A program made the position numbers and the translations under genes. Of a stretch of DNA of 64,000 nucleotides, positions 1-8,210 are shown one piece after another. This stretch comes from Thermobifida halotolerans (GTDB taxonomy: Bacteria > Actinomycetota > Actinomycetes > Streptosporangiales > Streptosporangiaceae). The notes beneath the pieces are model-generated. The model was not told the origin of the DNA, did no database searches, and saw only the letters and a program-made list of their open reading frames with translations. The stretch covers positions 992,001-1,056,000 of the forward strand of contig NZ_CP063196.1 in assembly GCF_003574835.2 (NCBI RefSeq), read 5' to 3'. How positions within the stretch are numbered: the stretch's first letter is position 1; each line of letters starts with the position of its first letter.

Positions 1-498
1 GACACCGCCCTGGACGCCGCCGCCACCGGCCCCCGCCCGGCCCGCCGCTGCGGGGTGGTGCGCACCGACGCGGTCACCCGCGTCACCACGCTGCTGCTGG
101 TCCGCTACCGCTTCCACCTGACCCTGCCCTCGCGCGGCGGCACCCGGCAGCTCGTCGCCGAGGACGCCCGCCTGCTCGCGTTCACCGGAACCCCCGCCGA
201 CCCCGAGTGGCTCGGCCACGAGGAGGCCACGGCCCTGCTGGACGCCCAGGCCACCGAGAACACCGACCCGCTCTTCGCCGAACGCACCATGACCCGCACC
301 CTGACCGGACTGGCCGCCACCACCGGCCACCTCGACGCCCACGGCGAGCGGCTGGCCGCCGAACTCGCCGAGTCGCACCGCCGCGTGCGCAGCGCCGCCG
401 GTGAGATCATCCGCGGCCTCAAGGTCACCGTGCAGCAGCCCGCCGACGTGCTCGGCGTCTACGTCTACCTCCCCGCCGTCTCCGCCGGAGTCGCCTGA
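1..498 (+). CDS. SNF2/RapA-type helicase, C-terminal fragment
   Basis: The gene enters from outside the window; 165 residues of its C-terminus are visible, in frame from base 1 to the TGA at 496-498. The fragment carries no helicase motif. Its reading (VTTLLLVRYRF, LVAEDARLLAFTG, then a charged helical stretch with ESHRRVRSAAGE) resembles the C-terminal tail of large SNF2/RapA-like helicases encoded beside Eco57I-type methyltransferases. The stop overlaps the next start (TGATG), so the two are translationally coupled. In class 1 DISARM the matching protein would be DrmD. That assignment rests on neighbour and tail similarity only; the ATPase domains lie upstream of the window. Confidence 0.6.
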   Translation, partial: DTALDAAATGPRPARRCGVVRTDAVTRVTTLLLVRYRFHLTLPSRGGTRQLVAEDARLLAFTGTPADPEWLGHEEATALLDAQATENTDPLFAERTMTRTLTGLAATTGHLDAHGERLAAELAESHRRVRSAAGEIIRGLKVTVQQPADVLGVYVYLPAVSAGVA

Positions 499-3400
499 TG
501 TCCGCGATCGCCCGAAACCAGGTCTTTTCCGCCGTGCACACCGTCGGCGGCCTGCTGCCCGCCGACATGCTGGTCCGCATCAGCGAAGGCAGGGACGTGC
601 CCGGGTGTGCGCCCGCCGACTACGGCGTGGTCGGCTCCCGCTCGGTGCGCGACGAGGCCGAACGCCACTGGGACTACCTCAAGAGCCTCTGGAAGGACCT
701 GCGCGCCCACCTGCCGGTCGCCCCGCCCACCGATCCGCCGTCCGACCCCACGGGGCGGGCGGTGAAGGAGTGGGTGGAACCGCTGTTCGCCGAACTCGGC
801 TTCGGCCGTCTCGCCGCGGTCGCCGCGCCCGGCATCACCGCCGACGACGGCACGAAGACCTTCCCGGTCAGCCACCACTGGCGGCACGTGCCCGTCCACG
901 TCACCGCGTGGAACGCCGACCTCGACCGGCGTCCCGCCGGTGCGGGCACCGTGCCCCCGCAGTCGCTGGTGCAGGAATGCCTCAACCGCACCTCCGCGCA
1001 CCTGTGGGCGGTGGTCACCAACGGACGGCAGTTGCGGCTGCTGCGCGACTCCAGCGCCCTGGCCACCGCCGCCTACGTCGAGTTCGACCTGGAAGCGATC
1101 TTCGACGGCGAACTGTTCAGCGAGTTCGTGCTGCTGTACCGGCTGCTGCACGCCACCCGCTTCGAGACCGCCGACGGCGAGGCCCCGTCTGCGTGCTGGC
1201 TGGAGAAGTGGCGCACCCACGCCATCGACTCCGGCACCCGCGCCCTGGAGCAGTTGCGCAGGGGCGTGCAGGAGGCCATCACCGTGCTCGGCACCGGTTT
1301 CCTGCGCCACCCCGCCAACACGGCCCTGCGCGAGAACCTGGACTCCCGCGAGTTCCACACCGCGCTGCTGCGCCTGGTGTACCGGATGCTGTTCCTGTTC
1401 GTCGCCGAGGACCGCGACGCCCTGCACCCGCCGGTACCCGACGACGCCCCCGACGAGGTGAAGCAGGCGCACGAGAAGGCCCGGAAGCGGTACGAGAAGT
1501 ACTTCTCCTCCGCCCGGCTGCGCAGGCACGCCCGCAGGCGCAGGGGCACTGCCCACGGCGACCAGTACCGGGCGCTGCGCCTCGTCCTGGACGCCCTCGG
1601 CGACGAGAACGGCCGCCCCGAACTGGCGCTGCCCGCCCTCGGCGGCCTGTTCGACCACACCGACGCCGACACGGTGCTCGACGGCCTGGAACTGGCCAAC
1701 GAGTCCCTGCTCGGCGCGGTCCGCCACCTCGCCCAGGTCCGCGACCCCAAGTCGCGCCGCTGGCGCGCGGTGGACTACCGCAACCTCGACGCCGAAGAAC
1801 TGGGGTCGGTCTACGAGTCCTTGCTGGAACTGGTGCCCAAGTACAGCGCCTCGGAGCGCGTGTTCGAACTGGTGGAACTGGCGGGCAACACCCGCAAGAC
1901 CACCGGGTCGTACTACACGCCGTCCTCGCTGATCGAATGCCTGCTCGACTCCGCCCTTGACCCGGTCATCGACGACGCGGTCAAACGCGGCGAGGTCAAG
2001 GCCACGGCCGCGGGAGAACCCGACCCGGCCGAGCACATCGTCGCCGAACTGCTGGAGTTGAAGGTCTGCGACCCGGCCTGCGGCTCCGGGCACTTCCTCG
2101 TCGCGGCGGCCCGGCGCATCGCCAAACGGGTCGCGGCCGTCCGGGAACGCAACCCGGAGCCGACCCTCCCGGCGGTCCGCCACGCCCTGCATGAAGTGGT
2201 GGCCCGGTGCGTCTACGGGGTGGACCTCAACCCGATGGCGGTGGAACTGGCGAAGGTGTCGCTGTGGCTGGAGGCGCTGAAGCCGGGCAGGCCGCTGGGG
2301 TTCCTGGACGCGCACGTCAAGCACGGCAACGCGCTGATCGGGGCGACACCGGCGCTGCTGCGCAAGGGGATTCCGGACAAGGCGTTCAAGCCGATCGAGG
2401 GGGACGACCCGAAACACGCGAACGCGTTGGAGAAGGTCAACGCCAACGAGCGGGGCGACCAGTTGAGCTTCTTCGACATCGACGAGGACGCGGTCAAGGT
2501 CGCCAACACGGTTTTCGCGAGCCGTCTGCGCCGGATCACGGCCGCTCCGGCCGACTCCCTGGCTGACGTCCGCCGCCAGGAGGAGGAGTACCGCGACTGG
2601 CAGAAGGACGCCGAGTACGTCCAGGCCAAGCACATCGCGGACGCCTGGTGCGCGGCGTTCATGTGGAAGAAGACACCGGACGCGCCGCGTCCGGTCACCT
2701 ACAGCGTCTTCCAGGCCCTTCAGGACCCGGGGGGCGCCGGGGCGTCGGAGGCCACCAACGCCGAGATCGTCCGCCTGCGCGAGCAGTACCGGTTCTTCCA
2801 CTGGCACCTGGAGTTCCCGGACGTGTTTCCGGTCCCCGACGACCGTCGGGGAGTGGACGAGAGAACCGGATGGTCCGGCGGCTTCGACTGCGTGATGGGC
2901 AACCCCCCGTGGGACAAGGTCGACTTCGAGGACAAGAAGTACTTCGCGACCGTCGAACCGTCCATCGCGGCGATCGCCGGAACAGCACGCCGCACCCGCA
3001 TCGCCGAGTGGATCGAGGAGAACCCGGAAGCGGGGGAGCGGTACCGGGAGGCGAGACGGACGCAGAAGGCCACCTTCCACTTCGCGGCACAGTCGGGGAG
3101 TTTCGAGCGCTGCGCGGACGGGCTGAAGGTCAAGGGGGTCAACTCCCTACAGACGGACCACCTGTTCACCGAGCGGTTCGCGGCCATCGCCGCTCCGGAA
3201 GGGCGGTATGCCGCCATCATCCCCACGACGATCGCCACGGGGGCGGGTGCACAGCATCTCTTCAAGGAGTTCACTGGGCGCGGTGCGATTCGGGTGCTGT
3301 ACGGGTTCGAGAACGCTAAACCACTGTTCCCGAGCGTTCACTCCAGCTACCCGTTCTGCATGATTTCCCTGGTCGGGCCGGGACTGCGCGAACCGGTGAC

Positions 3401-4643
3401 CAAGCTCGCGTTCTTCCTGCACGACGTCGATGACCTGAGTAAAGCTGACCGGGTGTTCGAGTTGAGCCCCGAAGAGATCAAGCTCATCAACCCCAACACG
3501 GGGACGCTTCCCATCTTCCGCAAGCGCCGCGACGCGGAGCTCACGGCGTCTGTCTACAAGCGGATTCCCGTGCTGTGGAACGAGAAGAAGCGGGACGGGA
3601 ACCACTGGGGGGTCAAGTTCAAGAACCTGTTCAACATGACCGATGACTGGGCGCTCTTCCGGTCCCGCGAGTCCTTGGAGAACGAAGGGTGGACCCTGGA
3701 GGGGAACGTCTTCGTGCGTGACGGAAGCCGGATGCTTCCGCTGTACGAAGGCAAGATGGTCCACCACTTCGACCACCGGTGGAACCACTTCACCGGCATG
3801 GAGACGGACGATGTTCGAGGGCTTGAACTCTCAGAGAAGCAGTCACCGGATACGGCGGCCATGCCCCGCTACTGGGTCCCTGAAGCGGATACACCGACGG
3901 GGAAGACAGACCGGAAAGGCCTGCCGGTCATGGCGGCGGGAGTCTCAACGGCCCTGGACTCATTGGGGTGGCACAGGGGGTGGCTCTACGGGTGGCGCGA
4001 TGTGTCCCGGGCAACGGACGAGCGGACGGCCATTCCCGCCTTCATTCCTCGTGTTGGGGTCGGCCACACGTACCCACTCATGCTCCCGATGCAGCAACCG
4101 ACTCTTGTCGCGGTTCTGGGGGCCGTGCAGAGTTCCTTCGTGTACGACTACATCAGTCGCCAGAAGATCAGCGGGGCGCACATGGCGCTCATGACGTGGA
4201 AGCAGCTTCCGGTCCCGCCTCCAGAGGACTTGAAGCCTCACACCACCTTCGTCGTCCCGCGTGTCCTGGAGTTGGTCTACACCGCCTATGACATGGCTCC
4301 GCTCGCCCGCGACCTAGAAGACGAGGGAGAACCATTCCGCTGGGATGAGGAACGCCGCGCGATCATCCGCGCCGAGTTGGACGCCTACTTCTTCTACCTC
4401 TACGGAATCGACCGTGGGGACGTTGACTACATCATGGAGACCTTTCAGACCGAGAACGGCGGCCTCAGGAACAACGAGATCAGGAAGTACGGCACCTACC
4501 GCACCAAGGACCTGATCCTGGAGGTCTACGACCGGATGGCCAACGCCGGGGTCTCCCTCGACACTCCGCTGATCGATGGCGAGAACTTCACGTCCACCCT
4601 CACCCCGCAGCCCGGTCACGGCCCGCGCCACGACCCAGCCTGA
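498..4643 (+). CDS. Eco57I/DrmMI-like N6-adenine DNA methyltransferase
   Basis: A 1381-aa class I methyltransferase expected to methylate adenine in DNA for self/non-self marking. SAM-binding motif I, DPACGSGHFL, lies at residues 525-534, preceded by a KTTGSYYTPSSL segment typical of Eco57I/type I HsdM families. Catalytic motif IV NPPW is at 802-805. The roughly 450-residue N-terminus has no motif I recognise; a C-terminal region of about 350 residues probably does target recognition. I see no clear PD-(D/E)XK nuclease, so it may be methylase-only. It starts inside the stop codon of the upstream helicase gene, and no restriction or DrmABC gene follows. Type IIG enzyme is the alternative reading. 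Confidence 0.85.
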   Translation: MSAIARNQVFSAVHTVGGLLPADMLVRISEGRDVPGCAPADYGVVGSRSVRDEAERHWDYLKSLWKDLRAHLPVAPPTDPPSDPTGRAVKEWVEPLFAELGFGRLAAVAAPGITADDGTKTFPVSHHWRHVPVHVTAWNADLDRRPAGAGTVPPQSLVQECLNRTSAHLWAVVTNGRQLRLLRDSSALATAAYVEFDLEAIFDGELFSEFVLLYRLLHATRFETADGEAPSACWLEKWRTHAIDSGTRALEQLRRGVQEAITVLGTGFLRHPANTALRENLDSREFHTALLRLVYRMLFLFVAEDRDALHPPVPDDAPDEVKQAHEKARKRYEKYFSSARLRRHARRRRGTAHGDQYRALRLVLDALGDENGRPELALPALGGLFDHTDADTVLDGLELANESLLGAVRHLAQVRDPKSRRWRAVDYRNLDAEELGSVYESLLELVPKYSASERVFELVELAGNTRKTTGSYYTPSSLIECLLDSALDPVIDDAVKRGEVKATAAGEPDPAEHIVAELLELKVCDPACGSGHFLVAAARRIAKRVAAVRERNPEPTLPAVRHALHEVVARCVYGVDLNPMAVELAKVSLWLEALKPGRPLGFLDAHVKHGNALIGATPALLRKGIPDKAFKPIEGDDPKHANALEKVNANERGDQLSFFDIDEDAVKVANTVFASRLRRITAAPADSLADVRRQEEEYRDWQKDAEYVQAKHIADAWCAAFMWKKTPDAPRPVTYSVFQALQDPGGAGASEATNAEIVRLREQYRFFHWHLEFPDVFPVPDDRRGVDERTGWSGGFDCVMGNPPWDKVDFEDKKYFATVEPSIAAIAGTARRTRIAEWIEENPEAGERYREARRTQKATFHFAAQSGSFERCADGLKVKGVNSLQTDHLFTERFAAIAAPEGRYAAIIPTTIATGAGAQHLFKEFTGRGAIRVLYGFENAKPLFPSVHSSYPFCMISLVGPGLREPVTKLAFFLHDVDDLSKADRVFELSPEEIKLINPNTGTLPIFRKRRDAELTASVYKRIPVLWNEKKRDGNHWGVKFKNLFNMTDDWALFRSRESLENEGWTLEGNVFVRDGSRMLPLYEGKMVHHFDHRWNHFTGMETDDVRGLELSEKQSPDTAAMPRYWVPEADTPTGKTDRKGLPVMAAGVSTALDSLGWHRGWLYGWRDVSRATDERTAIPAFIPRVGVGHTYPLMLPMQQPTLVAVLGAVQSSFVYDYISRQKISGAHMALMTWKQLPVPPPEDLKPHTTFVVPRVLELVYTAYDMAPLARDLEDEGEPFRWDEERRAIIRAELDAYFFYLYGIDRGDVDYIMETFQTENGGLRNNEIRKYGTYRTKDLILEVYDRMANAGVSLDTPLIDGENFTSTLTPQPGHGPRHDPA

Positions 4644-4661
4644 AAACCACGGTGATCTTGC

Positions 4662-4700
4662 CCCTGGGGTCGTCCTCGGCGCACGAGCCTGACCCCAGGG
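4662..4700 (+). terminator. Stem-loop after methyltransferase gene
   Basis: Perfect 10-bp arms CCCTGGGGTC (4662-4671) and GACCCCAGGG (4691-4700) stand 19 bases after the methyltransferase stop, separated by a 19-nt loop. There is no U-tract, as is usual in high-GC actinomycetes. A second short hairpin (CTCCCCA/TGGGGAG) follows at about 4709-4728. Confidence 0.45.
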
Positions 4701-4731
4701 ACACGACCGCTCCCCATAGCGGTGGGGAGGA

Positions 4732-4995
4732 CGAGGTATTCCACCCGGACGTCCGGGGCGGGCCACCCCGGGTTGGCAGCGGGTGGTCGAGGCGCCTTGG
4801 CGCCGAGCCCACCCGCGCCTCCACAGGCGGATGAGTTGAAAGGACACCGGTCATCCCGGGGCGGTCTCCTGTGGTGGGGGAGTGCCTTTCGGGTGCCGGA
4901 AGGTGGGGCCGCGGCCGGACTCGGCACCAGGGCGCCTCGACCGGCCACTGGCAACCGGTGGCGGGCCGCTGCGGGGGCTGGTCTGGAATGCCTCG
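4732..4995. repeat. Large imperfect inverted repeat, non-coding
   Basis: The gap between the methyltransferase and the DUF397 gene holds an imperfect inverted repeat with arms of about 90 bases. It starts CGAGGTATTCCA at 4732-4743 and ends TGGAATGCCTCG at 4984-4995. Inner matches such as GGTCGAGGCGCC (left) against GGCGCCTCGACC (right, 4931-4942) extend the pairing. No transposase is encoded inside. It could be a miniature transposable element or a folded RNA. The 12-mer CGAGGCATTCCA recurs in the inverted repeat near 27.5 kb. Confidence 0.5.
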
Positions 4996-5042
4996 CGCCA
5001 GCTCATTCGGTACTTCGCGAGAAACCCGACGACAGAGCCCGA

Positions 5043-5282
5043 TCAGAGACCACGTCTCTTCACCGCACCGAGGAACGCCTGCCACTCGTCAGCGGGAAAC
5101 ACCAGCGCGCCGAGGTCCCGATGCTTGGTGTCGCGGATCGCCGCACCAGCGGCCCAGTCGGCGACCTCGACACAGTCCCCATGAGCCGCGCTGTGTGAGG
5201 ACTTACGGAACGGGGCAGGGAGGTGGGCAACCTCAACGCAGTGACTCTCTGTCGCACTGTAGGAAGATTTACGGAACTCCAC
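5043..5282 (-). CDS. DUF397 protein with duplicated N-terminal motif
   Basis: A 79-aa DUF397 protein, a family of small actinobacterial regulators paired with WhiJ-like HTH proteins in development or secondary metabolism loci. The family signature FRKSSYS...CVEVA appears twice, at residues 3-17 and about 24-40, followed by the usual RDTKH...FPADEWQAFL. The first half-domain is therefore tandemly duplicated, whereas most members have one copy. The start is GTG, one base after the stop of the upstream HTH gene, so the two form a coupled pair. Confidence 0.9.
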   Translation of the reverse strand: MEFRKSSYSATESHCVEVAHLPAPFRKSSHSAAHGDCVEVADWAAGAAIRDTKHRDLGALVFPADEWQAFLGAVKRRGL

Positions 5283-5283
5283 G

Positions 5284-6126
5284 TCAGACCTCTCTCAGTA
5301 GCTTCTTGAGCGCCTTGAGTGTCTCAGTCTCACTAAGGGCTGAACGCATGAGGGAGGCGAAGACCCTTCGGTAGTCATCAAGCTCCTCCGGTTTCTCCAG
5401 GAAGGTTCCTCCGGTGCGTCCTTCCAGGTAGACAAGCGAAGGGTCGAGTTCATCCGCGTAGTCCAGGATGACAAACCCTGATCCCATAGAGGCGTGGAGA
5501 CCGGCACTGAACGGGAGTAATTGGATGTTGACTCGGTTGAGTCCTTCTCCTAGCTCGATAAGCCGGGTGAACTGGGGTTTTGCTATCTCAGGGGTGTGTG
5601 CTAAGCGGATTAGCGCGCTTTCGTCCACAACTGCCAGAACTTCAAGATCGCTCTGGAGAAGTTTCTGCCGCTCCATGCGTGCTGTGACGACACGTTCGAT
5701 AGCGGCTTCGGTGACGGCTCCGCTGGCTCGCGCTGATGCGGCAGCGTAGTCGGCGGTCTGGAGCAGACCGGGGATGACTGCGGGTTGATAGACGCTGACG
5801 GTCGAGGCCTCAGCTTCGAAACCGAGGTAGTCGCCATCAAGAACGTCGTTGTAGCTGTGCCACCATCCCCGCTGGCGAGCCTGCCGTCCGAGGGCAAGGA
5901 TGGCTTCAACGCGCTCTGGATCTTCAACGTTGTAGAGGCGCATGAGGTCTCGGAGCGCACTGGGGTCTGTTCCGTGCCTTCCACTTTCGAGATGGTTGAT
6001 CCTCCCCGCAGCCCACCCGAGTTCCTTCGTGACCTGCCCGGTCGACTTACCGGCTGCTTCTCGTAGGCGGCGCAGTTCCCGCGCCAGTCGCCGTCGTCGC
6101 ACGGTAGGTGACTGCCTCTTGCTCAT
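5284..6126 (-). CDS. XRE-family HTH regulator with DUF5753 (WhiJ-like)
   Basis: A DNA-binding regulator of about 280 aa. The N-terminal helix-turn-helix (RRRRLARELRRLREAAGKST...AAGRINHLESG) is followed by a DUF5753 effector domain containing YQPAVIPGLLQTADYA, the family hallmark. I place the start at ATG 6126 (MSKRQSP). An upstream extension to 6195 is possible but does not look like conserved protein. It is coupled to the DUF397 gene and divergent from a second DUF5753 gene, the arrangement of WhiJ/AbaA-type modules. The 121-bp divergent spacer is the likely site of mutual regulation. Confidence 0.9.
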   Translation of the reverse strand: MSKRQSPTVRRRRLARELRRLREAAGKSTGQVTKELGWAAGRINHLESGRHGTDPSALRDLMRLYNVEDPERVEAILALGRQARQRGWWHSYNDVLDGDYLGFEAEASTVSVYQPAVIPGLLQTADYAAASARASGAVTEAAIERVVTARMERQKLLQSDLEVLAVVDESALIRLAHTPEIAKPQFTRLIELGEGLNRVNIQLLPFSAGLHASMGSGFVILDYADELDPSLVYLEGRTGGTFLEKPEELDDYRRVFASLMRSALSETETLKALKKLLREV

Positions 6127-6247
6127 GGGCGAGATGCTATCGGTCGCCAAACCAGACATAGCTATCAATTTAGGATTCCCTCTTGATGTCATCAATTGAT
6201 GGATGCAGTATGAGGGCTACACGACTTTGATCTGTGGGAAGGACCTC

Positions 6248-7159
6248 ATGGCTGGACAACGGCAACCACACCCGGGGGAAGAGGACACCTGGCCTCGGTT
6301 CGGCTCCCGCCTCCACGCCGCCCGGGAGAGGACCGGACGGCTGTTGGACGACCTCGCCGAAACAACCGTCAGCAGTGTCTACGTGCTCGACGAGGTCGAG
6401 GCCGGGCGCATGGACCCCGGGCGGCGGATCGCGGCGATCCTGGACCGGGAGTTCGACGCCGAGGGGGTGCTGCTGGACGCCTGGGCGCACGCGCACATCA
6501 GTGACCGGCTGCGCGTCGGGTCGGACATCGACGGGCTGTGGTCTGAGGCGTTCCAGATCCGCGCCTACGCACCCCTCGTCGTTCCCGAGCACTTCCAGAC
6601 CGCCGACTACACCCGTGCGCTGGACGCCGCCGAACGGCCGCTGGAACCGCACTACGTGGTCACCGACCGGCCGCACTCGCGGCGGTTGATGGCGACCTCG
6701 TCGGGGCCGCCGTATCACTGCCTGGTGGTGGACGAGACCGCACTGCACCGCGTGGTCGGCACCCCGGAAGTGCTGCGCGCGCAACTGGCCCACCTGCACG
6801 ACCTGGCCCAGGCCCGCTACGTCACCGTGCACGTCATCCCCACCGGCACCCGCCAGCATCCGGGGCTGCGCGGCGCGTTCTGGACGCTGTCGTACTCGCC
6901 CCGCCACAGCCTGGCCTACCTGCCGCATCCGCGCGGCCGTGGGCATCTGGTCACCGACGCCACCCACGTCAAGGGCTACGCCGACCTGTTCGCCACCCTG
7001 CAAGGCGCGGCCCTGTCCGCCGACGCCTCCCTCGCGCTGCTCGCCGACGCCGCCGCCAGCGTGGGGGAGGACCGGCCGCGTCGCGCCCTCACCGCCGGGA
7101 CCGCCCCCGCACCGGCACCCGTCCCGGCCGCCGACCGCGACCGCGAACCCGCACGCTGA
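6248..7159 (+). CDS. HTH/DUF5753 regulator, divergent paralogue
   Basis: A 303-aa protein starting at ATG 6248, which has GGGAAGGA just upstream. The N-terminal HTH is recognisable but weak (SRLHAARERTGRLLDDLAE...VYVLDEVEAGRMDP). The DUF5753 part retains the IRAYAPLVVPEHFQTADY signature and a VVDETALHRVVG segment. A low-complexity tail rich in Ala/Pro ends the protein. It is probably the DNA-binding partner of the anti-sigma-like ATPase encoded 95 bases downstream. Confidence 0.85.
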   Translation: MAGQRQPHPGEEDTWPRFGSRLHAARERTGRLLDDLAETTVSSVYVLDEVEAGRMDPGRRIAAILDREFDAEGVLLDAWAHAHISDRLRVGSDIDGLWSEAFQIRAYAPLVVPEHFQTADYTRALDAAERPLEPHYVVTDRPHSRRLMATSSGPPYHCLVVDETALHRVVGTPEVLRAQLAHLHDLAQARYVTVHVIPTGTRQHPGLRGAFWTLSYSPRHSLAYLPHPRGRGHLVTDATHVKGYADLFATLQGAALSADASLALLADAAASVGEDRPRRALTAGTAPAPAPVPAADRDREPAR

Positions 7160-7182
7160 GTCCCGCACCCGAACACGTCAAA

Positions 7183-7254
7183 GCTCCGGCGGGTGGGCCA
7201 ACACCCCCGGAGCACGGCCAGCAACCAACCACTCTCAAGCAAGGAGCCGCTGAC
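7183..7254 (+). promoter_or_regulatory. Hairpin leader element ending in GCCGCTGAC
   Basis: A hairpin with arms GCTCCGG (7183-7189) and CCGGAGC (7207-7213) and inner GGGTG/CACCC pairs is followed by a spacer and AAGGAGCCGCTGAC immediately before the ATG at 7255. The AAGGAG is the ribosome binding site. The same hairpin-plus-GCCGCTGAC layout recurs at about 27193 and 27681, so it is a repeated leader, probably controlling or terminating upstream transcription. Confidence 0.6.
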
Positions 7255-7755
7255 ATGTCCATCATGCCGCACACCCCGCTCCCCGCAACCCGCACGGCGG
7301 GCGCGTGGCCGTGCCGGATCTATCCCGGCGACCTCGCCCACGCTTCCCGCGTGCGCGCCGAGGTTCACGCCGACCTCGCGTGCCTGCCGCACCTGTCCGC
7401 CGACCTGGTCGACGCCGTGGAGCTGTGCGCCAGTGAGGCGTTCGCCAACGCCGTGGCCCACACCCGCTCCGGGCAGGCAGGCGGTCGGGTGGTGCGCGCC
7501 CTCACCCGGCCCACGCCCGACCGGCTGCGCCTGGCCGTCGTCGACGACGGCACCCCCGACACCGCGCCCCGCATTCCCCGCGACCGCACCGCCGCCGAGT
7601 GGGCCGAGGCCGAGACCGGGCGCGGCCTGCTGCTCATCGCCGCCCTGGCCGCCGCGTGGGGCACCCGGCCCGTGGTGGCCTTCCCGGGCTGCGCCCACCT
7701 CGGCACCGTCGTGTGGGCCGAGTTCGCCCTCACCCCCGAGGAGACGGCCCGATGA
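7255..7755 (+). CDS. ATP-binding anti-sigma/kinase-like protein (HATPase_c_2)
   Basis: A 166-aa GHKL ATPase domain protein of the RsbW/SpoIIAB-like group. The N-box appears as ELCASEAFANAVAHT (about residues 59-73), the G1 box as VVDDGTPD, and the G2 region as ETGRGLLLIAALA. In Streptomyces such proteins accompany DUF5753 HTH and DUF397 genes and are thought to act as regulatory kinases or anti-sigma factors. A strong AAGGAG site supports the ATG at 7255. The gene overlaps the next by four bases (ATGA). Confidence 0.85.
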   Translation: MSIMPHTPLPATRTAGAWPCRIYPGDLAHASRVRAEVHADLACLPHLSADLVDAVELCASEAFANAVAHTRSGQAGGRVVRALTRPTPDRLRLAVVDDGTPDTAPRIPRDRTAAEWAEAETGRGLLLIAALAAAWGTRPVVAFPGCAHLGTVVWAEFALTPEETAR

Positions 7756-8147
7756 CCCCCGCGATCGCGCCCCGGGTGCGCACCGTCCTGGACGCCCCGC
7801 ACGGCCGCCGCTTCTCCAGCCCCCCGGCCCCGCCGTCCGCACGGCGGCCCACCCGGGACGTCCGCGCCGCCCGCGAACAGGCCCTGCTGGACCAGATGCG
7901 CGACAACCCGTGGGTGGCCCACCGCCTCGAACACGGCGAACTGCCTGCCTGGATGCGCGCCACCCCCGTCCGCCCGGAGTCCCCCAAGCCGGTCCCCGAA
8001 CCTCGGCAACGACGGAAACACCCCGCCCACCGCCGACACCGCCGCCGCGTCCCCGCCCTCGTCCTGGACGCGATCGGCTACCCCCTGGCCGTCACCGCCG
8101 GAGCCCTCGCCCACCACCTCGGCACCCTCCTCGGCCAACTCACCTGA
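7752..8147 (+). CDS. Hypothetical protein coupled to ATPase gene
   Basis: A 131-aa Arg/Pro-rich protein with no domain I recognise. The middle (VRAAREQALLDQMRDNPWVAHRLEHGELPAWMR) is predicted helical; a very basic stretch (PEPRQRRKHPAHRRHRRR) precedes a weakly hydrophobic C-terminus. The start overlaps the ATPase stop as ATGA, which is the main evidence that it is translated. A strong hairpin follows 13 bases after its stop. Confidence 0.6.
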   Translation: MTPAIAPRVRTVLDAPHGRRFSSPPAPPSARRPTRDVRAAREQALLDQMRDNPWVAHRLEHGELPAWMRATPVRPESPKPVPEPRQRRKHPAHRRHRRRVPALVLDAIGYPLAVTAGALAHHLGTLLGQLT

Positions 8148-8160
8148 CCCGCACCGACAA

Positions 8161-8210
8161 CCGTGTCCCCAGCGCCACGAGAAGCACCGAAAACGGCACT
8201 GGGGACACGG
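8161..8210. repeat. Hairpin with conserved 26-nt loop, copy 1
   Basis: A perfect 12-bp stem, CCGTGTCCCCAG (8161-8172) with CTGGGGACACGG (8199-8210), closes a 26-nt loop. It lies between convergent genes and could terminate both. A related hairpin at 11616-11659 has the same loop length, 20 of 26 loop bases identical and a different but still paired stem, so structure is conserved rather than just sequence. Confidence 0.65.

Noticed and set aside
465-3080. 871-codon open frame on the minus strand opposite the methyltransferase
   Set aside because: Composition is typical of an antisense shadow in GC-rich DNA (runs of V/G/R, no domain), while the plus strand carries clear methyltransferase motifs.
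1-4643. Complete DISARM locus
   Set aside because: Only a helicase tail and a methyltransferase are visible; DrmA, DrmB and DrmC are not in the window, so the name is kept as a possibility.
4732-4995. Possible CRISPR array
   Set aside because: The repeats are inverted, not direct and regularly spaced; no array of identical units exists here or elsewhere in the window.
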